NCBI GenBank assembly: GCA_963556495.2
Contig: OY747704.1
Location: 471,001 to 535,000, forward strand
Length of the DNA: 64,000 nt
Direction of reading: 5' to 3'
Source of the DNA: Valencia hispanica
Taxonomy: Eukaryota > Chordata > Actinopteri > Cyprinodontiformes > Valenciidae
The position numbers and the translations under genes were made by a program. Shown one piece after another: positions 43,920 to 53,760 of this stretch; positions within the stretch are counted from its first letter, which is position 1, and every line of letters begins with the position of its first letter. The notes below the pieces were generated by a model. That model worked only from the letters and a program-made list of their open reading frames with translations, did not search any database and was not told where the DNA came from.

Positions 43920-45338
43920 GCACAAATTAGAATTGGGTCACAACTAACTCCTAAACTTGGACTACATCAAGCCCCTGGGACAAACGCTGGATGTATTCCG
44001 CCCATGTCCCAACTGGTAATAACAGACATCTGATATAGAAGGGAACCGGACAGTAAATACAATAAATACTCCCATCGTCTCCCAGAAGTTGCCCGGCCTC
44101 CCTGAGAGAAGCATTCAAGTCATTAAAAGCAGCAGATAACAAAAATGTGAAAGCCGAATGCTCCTATACTAAAACAAATCTCAAATTGATCATCTGTCAG
44201 AAGGTTCAGCTACCCATCATCAAACCACTTAAATGAGCTTTATTACATATTAGGTATTTATCAGTAAAGTTATTTCTAACCAATGAATTAAGCACTGAAC
44301 ATAATATACATGCCCTTTTTTTATCAGAAACATGGCTAGACGTAAATAATTAAACATTTGCATTGATAGAATCTACTCCTCCAAATTAGAACTTTTGATA
44401 CGAGAGCAGGAAACACAGACGAGGTAGAGGCGTAGCCACAATTCTTTATAACTCAATGAACTTTGAAAAGGTGTACCTGGGCACATTTGACTTTTGAATA
44501 CCTAGCCACCAAGATAAATGAGTCAAACAAAGCTTTATTTCTAAGTTTATATAAACCCCTAAAACTTAACTTCTTTAAGGATTTCAGCAACCTTCTTTCC
44601 ATAATATTTATCGTTGATGACCAATTAATCATTGTGGGGGACTTCAACATCCATACTGACAACCCCCAAGATAGACTAGGAAAAACAATAGGTGACACTC
44701 TTCACAACTTCGGCCTGACCCAGCATGTCAAACAACCAACACCCAATAGAGGACACACTCTGGACTTAATTATCAGCAAAGGTTTAAATACATCTGACAT
44801 CTCTGTAATTAATATTGCATTATCTGACCATTTCTGTATTTTCTTTGAAAGTACCATCTCTGCTAAACTATCTAACCACAGTGAGACAACTGTAAAAAAA
44901 AACAACCGTTTTTTAGGGGATAGTTCAGTTGAAACCTTTAAACGTATTTACCCTTCCACCACACCCCCCTAATTTCCCAACTCCAACGCAGTAAATAAGC
45001 TGGTAGTTAATTTCCTCACAAAAATCTCAACCATCATTGATTCCATTGCTCCAACTAAAGTGAAGTTAGTCTCAGGTAGAAAGAAGGCTCCGTGGACAAG
45101 CGATTTACTGGTATGTAGTGGGAAAAAGGGAGTGTCGACGAGCCGAGAGAAAATGGTGGAAAACTCGACTCCAGGTTCACTGTGAGATCTATAAAGACAG
45201 ACTGAACAGATATCAGTTAACTCTAAAAGATTCAAGGGATTCGTTATTTTCTGAAATTAATAAAAACATTAATAATCCCAAAACTTTATTTTCAACACTG
45301 GAAAGACTAACTAATCCTCCTGTGACAGTAGCCCCTTA
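43920..45338 (+). pseudogene. L2-II ORF2 endonuclease and linker remnant
   Basis: The APE-type endonuclease appears as 'NIHALFLSETWLD' (about 44307-44345), 'RGRGVATILYNS', '[20 protein letters not shown]', 'QHVKQPTPNRGHTLDLIISK' and 'INIALSDHFCIFFEST' (44463-44972), then the linker 'RAERKWWKTRLQVHCEIYKD', 'RLNRYQLTLKDSRDSLFSEI' and 'TLERLTNPPVTVAP' up to 45338. Several frames are needed, so it is dead. It matches the minus-strand copy at 17983-18800. Confidence 0.82.
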
Positions 45339-45689
45339 ATAACACTACTCAGAATAAGTTAGGGATATCGTGAGAGACTCAGTGGATGTCATACATATGG
45401 TGTTTGTTTGACATCAGATTTTTTTGATGGGGAGGCAATTGTATTTGAGTAAAAAACACACCTCATTTTGTGTTTTCCACATAATGGTCTCACTGTGTAC
45501 AATGTGCCTTACATATTGGGGCCAACACCAAAAAATACTAAAGACAACCCTATTCAATGTGGCATCAATTTCAAAGTTCTGTGGGTTTAAAAAGCTGGTA
45601 TTGTCAGTAAGTCATTCCAACTTAATTCTTCAAACAGCCATGAACACAGAACGTCACTTAACGGATGAGCAGCGCCACCTGGCCATAAA
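45339..45689. other. unclassified insert replacing the L2-II RT
   Basis: About 350 bp of DNA unlike either L2 subfamily lie between the linker and the C-terminus of L2-II copy 2. The 94-codon ORF (45424-45708) has no motif. Near its end, 'gatgagcagcgccacctgg' could belong to a DNA transposon terminus. It may be an insertion accompanied by deletion of RT. Confidence 0.4.
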
Positions 45690-45937
45690 TAATTTTACTA
45701 GTTTATAAATCATTGAATGGCTTAACACTAAAGTATGTTGAAGATCTACTGTTACTACACCAACTCCCCAGACCACTAATTCCAGTCTACTCAACATCCC
45801 TAGAATCATAACTAAACATGGAGAAGCAGCTTTCATTTTATTTGCTCCTCTAATCGGGATAAACTTCTAGACAACTGCAAAGCTGCTGAAACACTGAGTT
45901 CTTTTAAATCACCGCTAAAACACATCATGCTTTGTGA
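45690..45937 (+). pseudogene. L2-II ORF2 C-terminal scrap
   Basis: Matches, inverted, 16620-16830 of L2-II copy 1. Read across frames it gives 'KSLNGLTLKYVEDLLLLHQL' and 'TKHGEAAF', the C-terminal region of L2-type ORF2. It completes L2-II copy 2. Confidence 0.75.
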
Positions 45938-46190
45938 CATGGTGTGGAAACAATCGTCTTACCTTGAATGTGAACAAAACAATGAGATGATTGTAGATTT
46001 CAGAAACAAGGATAAGTCAAACACTGTTTCCATCATGGGAGAAGAAGTGGAGGTGGTTGAGGAAAATAAATACCTCGGAGTTCACCTTGACAACAGACTG
46101 GATTGGAGACTGAACAGTGAAGCCGTCTACAAGAAGGGACAGAGCAGACTGTACTTCTTGAGGAAGCTTAGGTCCTTCAAGGTTTGCAGC
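45938..46190 (+). pseudogene. Rex1/Babar-like RT thumb fragment
   Basis: An open frame gives 'NNEMIVDFRNKDKSNTVSIM', 'GEEVEVVEENKYLGVHLDNR' and 'LDWRLNSEAVYKKGQSRLYF', the segment immediately downstream of the catalytic box in Rex1-like RT. It joins L2-II at 45938 and a putative LTR at about 46190. Notably it covers part of what is deleted from 40765-42590. Confidence 0.78.
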
Positions 46191-46860
46191 AAGGCCACTC
46201 CTCAAACCCGCTTCATAAATCCTAATCAGTCTTAACTCGATTCACCCGGTACCTCGCGCCTGCTCTACATATCTAATCACGCCAGGATACACATATAAAC
46301 TCTGCCTGGCCTTCATCCCTCGTCTGTCTCGTTCGTTTTCCCCCCTCTCTAGGTCCTGGGTCCCGCCGACTCGCCTTTTCTTTTCTGGGTCCTGCCGACT
46401 CGCCTTTTCTTTTGTGGGTCCTGCCGACTCGCCTTTTCTTTTCTGGGTCCTGCCGACTCGCCTTTTCTATTCTGGGTCCTGCCGACTCGCCTTCTCTTTT
46501 CTGGGTCCTGTCGACCCGCCTTCTCTTTTCTGGGTCCTGCCGACCCGCCCCTTCAACCCTCCCCTGGTTTTTTTTCCGCAGCATTCATCGGGCAGATTCT
46601 CCCTGTTCTGCGCTCCAGTTCACTCCTGTACCACCTCTTCTAACGTCTCTCTCTTTTAGGTTCCGTCTGGGGGGGTGCTGAGCAGGCTCGGAAAGACGAT
46701 TTCCCGAAGACTGCACCCCCACACTGAGTCTTCCTCCGGGTCTTCGGCGACGCCTCTCCCTAGACCATTCATTCAATTCTACATGCCTTCAATAAACTGT
46801 TAAATTCTGAATCTGTAGCGTGGTCCTTGCTAGTGAACTGCTATTTTTATTTTTATCCCC
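46191..46860 (+). repeat. putative LTR-like segment
   Basis: The order of signals suggests an LTR: a TATA-like 'acatataaact' near 46290, a pyrimidine-rich transcribed part with a 29 bp minisatellite, and a polyadenylation-type AATAAA near 46790 followed by 'ctgtagcgtggtccttgcta'. I could not fix TG...CA ends or a target duplication, so boundaries are approximate. ORFs in this part on both strands stem from the minisatellite. Confidence 0.45.
46357..46552. repeat. 29 bp minisatellite, 6.7 copies
   Basis: Six complete 29-base units start at 46357, 46386, 46415, 46444, 46473 and 46502 with a partial seventh at 46531. The core is 'tgggtcctgccgactcgcct' followed by a C/T-rich 9-mer. Units differ by 0-4 substitutions. 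Because 29 is not a multiple of three and no stop occurs in any frame, long ORFs exist on both strands by chance. Confidence 0.95.
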
Positions 46861-47264
46861 TAATCATGTAAACTATGAATTACTTTGTTGTTGAAAATGT
46901 GCTATACAAATGTTTTAGCCACTTTTTTCTACAGTAACCGTATTTTGGCAGGACAAAACGCAAAACATAAGATTTGACGACGGACTTAAGAGTGAAACTT
47001 TTTAGAAATGCAATGCCAATCATGCAAACGTCAATGCTAACCGAAAACCTATGGGAGTTACTGTATGTCAGTCACGTCATTTTGGACTAGCATAGTATGG
47101 TTCGGTTTTTACCCACACACAGCACAGGAACAACAATAGTGGACCTTTATGTTCTGTCTGTGCTGCTTCACCACTTCAGATTATTTGGCATGTTAAAGTA
47201 AAGTCTGCTCATTGTGAAATATTTATGCCGCCAGTGAACAGATATGGATTAAATGCACCAGATC
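46861..47264. other. unassigned 400 bp
   Basis: AT-rich; no gene or element recognised. Confidence 0.4.
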
Positions 47265-47452
47265 ATGCTACAAGTCAATGAATAGATGCAATCTGCTGGG
47301 TTTCCTTGGATATAAATCTTTTAAACTGATTGCAATAATGAATTGGATGATTAATTGGAAGGTGTTTATGATTGAATTTTAAAGACTTGTTTTATGAAGA
47401 GCCTGAAGGTGATGTGTTGTAAATTGGCACTATATAAATAAACTGAATTGAG
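47265..47452 (+). repeat. L2-I-type 3' tail, old
   Basis: 'gcaatctgctgggtttcctt' at 47288 and 'aaattggcactatataaata' with 'aactgaattga' at the end match the L2-I tail with many changes. No ORF2 sequence is attached. Confidence 0.8.
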
Positions 47453-48261
47453 TCATTCGTGCACCTTTTTATACAAGTGAACGGTTACAAAAACACGCCA
47501 CTAGAAAAGAAAATTCACAAAGTTTCATTGCCTCCTACAGTCCGAGCTTTGGCACTACATCATTCCCTGTGCTATTAGTTGTTTTTTTATCTGCACATGT
47601 AGCATCTTCATTAATTCATTTTGCTGTTGTGTAAATGCATTTTTCCCCCCAGATATGCAACAGAATTTTTTTTTTGAAGCTTAGTTGGAAACAGCCTGAA
47701 TCTAGTGAAGCCCTGATCTCCAACTTTGCATTTTTTCAAATCAAAAAGAATCTTATCTTCATTAAGGTAACAGAAAGTATGGCCCACCATCTCATTGGTA
47801 TCACGATAATGCCGTGATATTGAAATATAGACTTCCACAGATATCCTAGGAGTTCTGCAGACTACAGGTACTTAATATGTAATTCTATTTTCAAATGTAC
47901 AATTGTCAAATGAAACAAAGTACTACTATATTTTTACCAAATTAGCAGAATTTCACAAAATGCTACCCCATATTTTCCCTCTGTCCACCAGTATGTTGTG
48001 ATTAACTGTCAAATGTAGCACTGATATGACCAAGATGAAAGTTGTTACAGATCGAACATAACTGTACTGGTCTACACCTAGTCTACAGGTCCAATCACAG
48101 CAATAAAAACTCCCATATAAATATTAAAATATATAGAGTATAACGTTTACTGGCCCCTTGCTTTGAATTCTGATGCACATGATCTGGTTCACACTTTTAT
48201 TTCAGATTTGGAAAGGCACATAATCTGTTTCACAAATGCACACACTCAAATAAATTGATAA
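47453..48261. other. unassigned 800 bp
   Basis: AT-rich DNA with no credible ORF. The 75-codon minus-strand frame (47611-47838) shows no motif. Confidence 0.4.
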
Positions 48262-48407
48262 GTACCACAGGAATTTAAGGTTGCTGTAATTAAACATTTA
48301 CTTAAGAAACCTTCCCTTTATCAAGATGACTTAGAAGTATCAAAAATATTAGCCTAATCTAAACCTTCAACTTGTATGTAGTACCCAGTCCCAACCAAAT
48401 TATTTAA

Positions 48408-49707
48408 GTGTTCCCTTTGGTTCCTGTCCCCATTTTAGATATGATGAATCTATCCTTAGTAAATGGATACGTACAACAGGAATGTAAGGTTTCTGTAATT
48501 AAACCTTTACTTAAGAAACCTTCCCTCGATCAAGATGACTTAGTTAGTTACAGACCTATATCTAACCTTCCATTCTTATCCAAATCCAAAATCCTTGAGA
48601 AAATAGTTGCTTTTCAAGTCTGTGAGCATGTAAACAGTAACGAGCTGTTTGAAGAGTTTCAGTCAGGTTTTAGAGCTCATCATAGCACTGAAACAGCACT
48701 GGTGAAGGTTACTAATGATATTCTCATGGCCTCAGATAATGGACTTGTCTGTTCTGGTTTTGTTAGATCTCAGTGCTACTTTTGACACAGTCAATCATAA
48801 TATTCTCTTAGAAAGGCTTGAACATGTTGCAGGGATCAAAGGAACAGCACTAGGCTGGTTTAAATCATATTTGTCCCACAGATTCCAGTTTGTTCATTTA
48901 AATGATAAATCTTCACACTCAAGGGTTACTTGTGAAGTACCACAGGGTTCTGTGCTTGGACCAATTCTGTTCACCATATATATGCTTCCAATTGGTAGAA
49001 TCATTAGACAGCATGGGATAAATTTCCGCAGCTATGCCGATGATGCACAACTATATTTATCCATAAATCCTGATGAACCCAGTCAAGTTAGGTAGATTAC
49101 AGGCATGTCTGGAAGACATAAAAACATGAATGAATCTTAACTTTTTGCTTTTAAATTCTGACAAGACAGAAGTTGCTGTCTTTGGACCAGAAGTTCTAAA
49201 AAAGAAACTGATTAGTCAATCACTTCATCTGGATGGCATTAAATTGGCCCCCAGTAATAACGTAAAGAACCTCGGCGTTATTTTTGACCAAGACTTGACA
49301 TTTAAATCCCATATTAAACAGGTTTCTAGGATTTCCTTCTTTGTTCTGATGAATATTAAAAAGAGAGATAACATTCCTCGTGTTTTAGCTTCCCTTCACT
49401 TGCTCCCTGTTTAATCCAGAATAGAATTTAAGATCCTCCTTCTTCCATTTAAAGCCCATAATAATCAAGCTCCATCATACATCAGAGATCTAATTGTTCC
49501 TTATGTTCCTAACAGAGCCCTTCGCTCTCAGACTGCAGGTTTACTTGTAGTTCCTAGGATTTCTAAAAGTAGAATGGGAGGCAGATCTTTTAGTTATCAG
49601 GCTCCTCTCCTGTGGAACCAGCTCCCAGCTTTAGTCCGTGAGGCAGACACTCTGTTTACTTTTAAGGCCAGGCTTAAAACTTTCCTTTTTGATAAAGCTT
49701 ATAGTTA
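48408..49707 (+). pseudogene. L2-I ORF2, RT and C-terminal domain
   Basis: The RT is nearly continuous over three frames: '[20 protein letters not shown]', '[12 protein letters not shown]' and '[20 protein letters not shown]' (48408-48720). Next, '[20 protein letters not shown]', 'EVPQGSVLGPILF' and 'SYADDAQLYLSINPDEPSQV' (48715-49095). Then 'LLLNSDKTEVAVFGPEVLKK' (49130-49414), with the C-terminus in broken frames to a stop near 49707 ('LKTFLFDKAYS'). The catalytic YADD is kept. About 55 bp of the C-terminal region, including the 'SRLDYCNSLLSGS' part, are deleted near 49340. At least three frameshifts. Confidence 0.9.
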
Positions 49708-49817
49708 GAGTGGCTTAGGTCATCCTGAGCTATCTCTGTAGTTATGCTGCTATAGGCTTAGACTGCTGGAGGACAGACATACCAATTTTCTTCACTCTGC
49801 TACTTCCTTTTCTACTA

Positions 49818-50735
49818 AACTCAGCAAAAAAAGAAACGTCCCTTTTTCAGGAATGTGTATTTCAACAATAATGTTGTAAAAATCCAAATAACTTTACAGA
49901 TCTTCATTGTAAAGTGTTTAAACAATGTTTTCCATGCATGTTCAATTAACCATAATCAATTAATTAACATGCACCTGTGGAATGGTCGTTAAGACCTTAA
50001 CAGCTTACAGAAAGTAGGCATTTAAGGTCACAGTTCTAGAAACGCAGGACACTAAAGAGACTTGTCTACCGACTGTGAAAAACACCCAAAGAAAGATGCC
50101 CAGGGTCCCTGCTCATCTGCGTGAACGTGCATTAGGCATGCTGCAGGGAGGCATGAGGACTGCTGATGTGGCTAGGGCAATAAATTGCCATGTACGCACT
50201 GAGAGACGCCTAAGACAGCGCTACAGGGAGACAGGAAGGACAGCTGATCATCATCGCAGTAGAAGACCACGTGTAACAACACCTGCACAGGATCGGTACA
50301 TCCGAATATCACACCTGCGTGACAGGTACAGGATGGCCATTGAGCACGTCTGGGACCTGTTGGATCGCAGGGTGAGGGCTAGGGCCATTCCCCCCAGAAA
50401 TGTCCAGGAACTTGCAAGTGCCTTGGTGGAAGAGTGGGGTAACATCTCACAGGAAGAACTGACAAATCTGGTCCAGTCCATGAGGAGGAGATGCACTGCA
50501 GTACTTCAAGCAGCTGGTGGCCACACTAGATACTGACTGGTACTTTTGATTTTGAGCTTCCCTTCATTCAAGGACACATTATTCTATTTCGGTTAGTCAC
50601 ATGTCTGTGAAACATTTTTAGTTCATGTCTTATGGTGTTGACTCTTTTAGTGTTCATACAAATATTTACACACATTAAGTTTACTGAAAGTAAAAACAGT
50701 TGGAAGTCAGAGGACGTTTCTTTTTTTGCTGAGTT
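49818..50735 (+). mobile_element. Tc1-like deletion derivative, 918 bp, perfect TIRs
   Basis: Both ends carry 'aactcagcaaaaaaagaaac' plus four more identical bases in inverted orientation, directly flanked by TA on each side (49816-49817 and 50736-50737), the Tc1/mariner target duplication. The surrounding L2-I 3' UTR is continuous once it is removed. Full-length relatives are about 1.6 kb, so roughly 600-700 bp of transposase are missing. The identical TIRs suggest fairly recent movement, presumably driven by a full-length relative. Confidence 0.95.
50075..50536 (+). CDS. Tc1-derived 153-aa protein: DNA-binding domain fused to C-terminus
   Basis: Tc1 transposases bind their TIRs by an N-terminal paired-like domain and cut with a DDE core. 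This open frame begins 'MKNTQRKMPRVPAHLRERAL', continues 'GMLQGGMRTADVARAINCHV' and 'TGRTADHHRSRRPRVTTPAQ' (first helix-turn-helix and the GRPR-like linker, residues 10-75). At about residue 90 it jumps to 'IEHVWDLLDRRVRARAIPP' and ends 'MRRRCTAVLQAAGGHTRY', the normal C-terminus. The deletion is in frame and removes both catalytic aspartates; the last acidic residue (E in IEHVWD) remains. It cannot catalyse, but it could bind TIRs. Expression is unknown. Confidence 0.85.
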   Translation: MKNTQRKMPRVPAHLRERALGMLQGGMRTADVARAINCHVRTERRLRQRYRETGRTADHHRSRRPRVTTPAQDRYIRISHLRDRYRMAIEHVWDLLDRRVRARAIPPRNVQELASALVEEWGNISQEELTNLVQSMRRRCTAVLQAAGGHTRY

Positions 50736-51346
50736 TACGACTCTCCAGTTGTGTTACAGTACATTCTGTTATTTCAACTGTTAACTTTGTTTTCTCTCAG
50801 TGTTTTTCTCTCCATAGAAGATATACCTGGTCTGGTATCCTGCTTGGCTGCAATGCCCTGTTGGACGGGGGGCATCGACTGGGATGATCCTCCCAGTAAC
50901 TGAACATCCACTGTGTCCTGTTATTAACTTTTTACTTTCTGTAACATAGAAAGTTCTCTTATATCAGATCTTCTGTTCCTTCTGTGTCTCTGCTCTGTCT
51001 TCTTGAACCCCCAGACGGTCGTGGCAGATGGCCACTCCTACTGAGCCTGGTTCTGGTTCTGGGTTTGGTTCTGCTGAAGGTTTCTTCCTGTTAAAGGGGA
51101 GTTTTTCCTCTTCACTGTTGCTACATGCTTGCTCAGTATGAAGGATTGCTGTGGTTGGAGTCTGCATCAACGGGGCGCAACTGCCAGTCAATGACTTGAT
51201 GAAATCTGCTTGGACTCCTTAAATAGAAAACTAGCTAAAACTTTAAACTGATAAGAATGTTTGTATTGAAATGACTTTTCTTGTAAAGTGCCTTGAGATG
51301 AATCATCTGTTGTGAATCGGTGCTATAGAAATAAACTGAATTGAAC

Positions 51347-52589
51347 TATACAAGCTTGCAGGGAGGCTACTGCATCCCTTCGTTTGTCTATTCATTTGAT
51401 GTGGATGGATTTGTCCTTGAGTGTGCAAACATGTGGAGTGCCTTACATTAAGACGTTTGAATCTCTATTCATCCTTGTATTGCATAATATGCGTTGATTC
51501 TGTGGTTTGTATTTTGTAGTTTCAATGTGTGACTTCAGTTTTGAAAGGATCTGATGGTTTCCCTGTTTTGTTTGAATCCTTATTCAATAAAGGAACACAA
51601 TGTTATAATTTGATGTGTATTAATATTTATATGGGATGTGTATTTTATATGAAGGAGTAATCTTGGATCACATTGTGTGATTTTGGCCATCCTAAAACTT
51701 ATCTTTTGTTGGAAAAAGAATCATGACGAAAAACGGTATGTGTGATTTGCAGTTCTGTGGCCGTGCTGTGTCCCATGCTCCCCGACAGCTTTTTTAACCT
51801 CGTACAACCAAAACCAGCTCAAGGGTTTTGATAATTTGACTTTATTCTTGTAAATGTATGACTTTATTCGAGAAGTCTGCTTTTTCTTTCTCTGTGGCAC
51901 TAATATTCCATCGTTTTATAGATAGCCTTTTAGTCAATGGGAAACTGCAACATCTAGAATCATCTTTTATGCAAAATGATAGAAATTAATGTTTACAAAC
52001 ATTTAAATTTAATTTAATGTGATAATGTGTAGTGGGAAGTGGAATAACTCTTGGTTTCAGTTTGTGGGAACTGCTGACTGAGATAAGGGATGAGAAGAAA
52101 TAGATTCTGGAATTTAGCCTGGTCTACCGCAGGCTAGCTCCACTGAATAAACATCCATGGTAACTTATACCATAACATATCTTACTGCCCCCTATCCCGT
52201 TTTTGTGCAACTGCATCACACATAAATTGAGCCGCGATAACCATGATCACCTGGCTTAATCCATTATCCTAGTTTTGTGCAATAGGCCCCAGAGTCTGAA
52301 AACTGCTGTAGATGGAAACGGCATCAGTTAGATGAACTGATATAAAGTTTTAAACGAGCCAAAATTTGTTTCAACACAGTTCTAATTTAACAACAGAAAT
52401 CTGACAATATGCTAAACATTATTTATTTCAAATTCCTTTAGTATGGCACATCATGTTCATTAGAAATGTTAAATTTGCTACTACACTATTCTTTAGTAGG
52501 ATGTCAAAATACTGAAACTTCCTCAACATTTATGTTTCCTTTTACAATACAATAAAAAAAATAAAAGTTCTAGTCATCACCTGTCAATG
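51347..52589. other. unassigned 1.2 kb
   Basis: AT-rich DNA without ORF, terminal repeats or similarity to other parts of the window. Confidence 0.45.
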
Positions 52590-52773
52590 GCTATGTTTAC
52601 ATGGACACAAGTAATTAGCAGGATTAGCAGCCTGATCGGAATAAAAATGCTTCATGTCGCCAATTGTAATTCCGATCGCTGTGGATGTAAACACTTCTCT
52701 GAATGTGGGTCATTACTGCTCATGTCTGTCCCTTCACGCGTAGACGTATCTTACTTCAGCATAAAATGATAAA
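52590..52773. repeat. DNA transposon-like terminus, left part
   Basis: 'ctatgtttacatggacacaa' at 52592 and repeated 'ccgatcg'-type blocks resemble non-autonomous teleost DNA transposons whose ends read TTTACATG. It continues at 55618 after the RTE insertion. The opposite terminus was not found; gypsy sequence starts by about 55828. Confidence 0.4.
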
Positions 52774-52849
52774 GGGATTTGGATTACGGCTCTGGCTCTG
52801 GAACCCGTCTCCTCGAGAGGGGTTGGACTCTCTTCCACTCTGGAGTTGC

Positions 52850-53760
52850 CCCTGCTGAGAGGCGCCGAGCTGGGGTGGGCATACTTGTTGCCCCCATCTC
52901 GGCGCCTGTACGTTTGGGTTTACCCCGGTGAACAAGAGGGTAGCCTCCCTCTGCCTTCGGGTGGGGGGACGGGTCCTGACTGTTGTTTGTGCTTACGCGC
53001 CAAACAGCAGATTAGATTACCCACCCTTCTTGGAGTCTTTGGAGGGGGTGTTGGAGAGTGCTCCTCCTGGGGACTCCCTTGTTCTGCTGGGGGACTTCAA
53101 CGCTCACGTGGGCAATGACAGTGAGACCTGGAGGGGTGTGGTTGGGCGGAATGGCCCCCCCGATCTGAACCCGAGTGGTGTCTTGTTATTGGACTTCTGT
53201 GCTCGTCATGGATTGTCCATAACAAACACCATGTTCAAGCATAAAGGTGTCAATATGTGCACTTGGCACCAGGACACCTTAGGCCGCAGCTCAATGATCG
53301 ACTTGGTTGTCGTCTCATCTGATCTGCGGCCGCATGTTTTGGACACTCGGGTGAAGAGAGGGGCTGAGCTGTCCACTGACCACTACCTGGTGGTGAGTCG
53401 GCTCCGATGGTGGGGGAGGACGCCAGACAGACCTGGAAGGCCCAAACGTGTTGTGAGGGTCTGCTGGGAACGTCTGGCAAAGTCTCCTGTCAGAAGGAGC
53501 TTTAACTCACACCTCCGGCAGAACTTTGAACACGTCCCGGGGGAGGCGGGGGACATTGAGTCCGAGTGGACCATGTTCCGCGCCTCCATTGCCGAGGCGG
53601 CTGACCGAAGCTGTGGCCGCAAAGTGGTCGGTGCCTGTCGCGGTAGCAACCCCCGAACCCGCTGGTGGACACCGGCGGTAAGGGATGCTGTCAGGCTGAA
53701 GGAGGAGTCTTTTTGGCTTGTGGGACCCCTGAAGCAGCTGATATGTACCGACAGGCCAAG
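52850..53760 (+). pseudogene. RTE endonuclease domain
   Basis: The frame (open 52928-53938, real to about 53725) shows APE endonuclease motifs: '[20 protein letters not shown]', '[20 protein letters not shown]', '[20 protein letters not shown]' and '[20 protein letters not shown]', with catalytic GDFN and the SDH-equivalent TDH. Earlier motifs are shifted ('[12 protein letters not shown]' only) or lost by 5' truncation, and a stop lies near 52857. A frameshift at about 53710-53730 (T-run 'gtctttttggctt') separates it from RT. Confidence 0.9.

Larger units (their letters stand above)
42600..45338 (+). mobile_element. L2-II LINE copy 2: ORF1, endonuclease and linker
   Basis: The plus-strand counterpart of 16373-18830, but preserving the 5' half. 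ORF1 remnant at 42723-43917, ORF2 endonuclease and linker at 43920-45338. RT is missing; the ORF2 C-terminus reappears at 45690-45935 after 350 bp of unrelated DNA. Confidence 0.83.
48262..51346 (+). mobile_element. L2-I LINE copy E, RT to 3' tail
   Basis: Plus-strand 5'-truncated L2-I with RT, C-terminus and full 3' UTR, ending 'aataaactgaattgaac' at 51346. A Tc1 derivative (49818-50735) sits in its 3' UTR. Its first 70 bp (48262-48331) are a second copy of sequence found again at 48470-48541, so the left edge is a partial tandem duplication. Confidence 0.9.

Noticed and set aside
46273..46681. ORFs of 81-103 codons with internal repeats on both strands
   Set aside because: They are translations of the 29 bp minisatellite, which has no stops in any frame.
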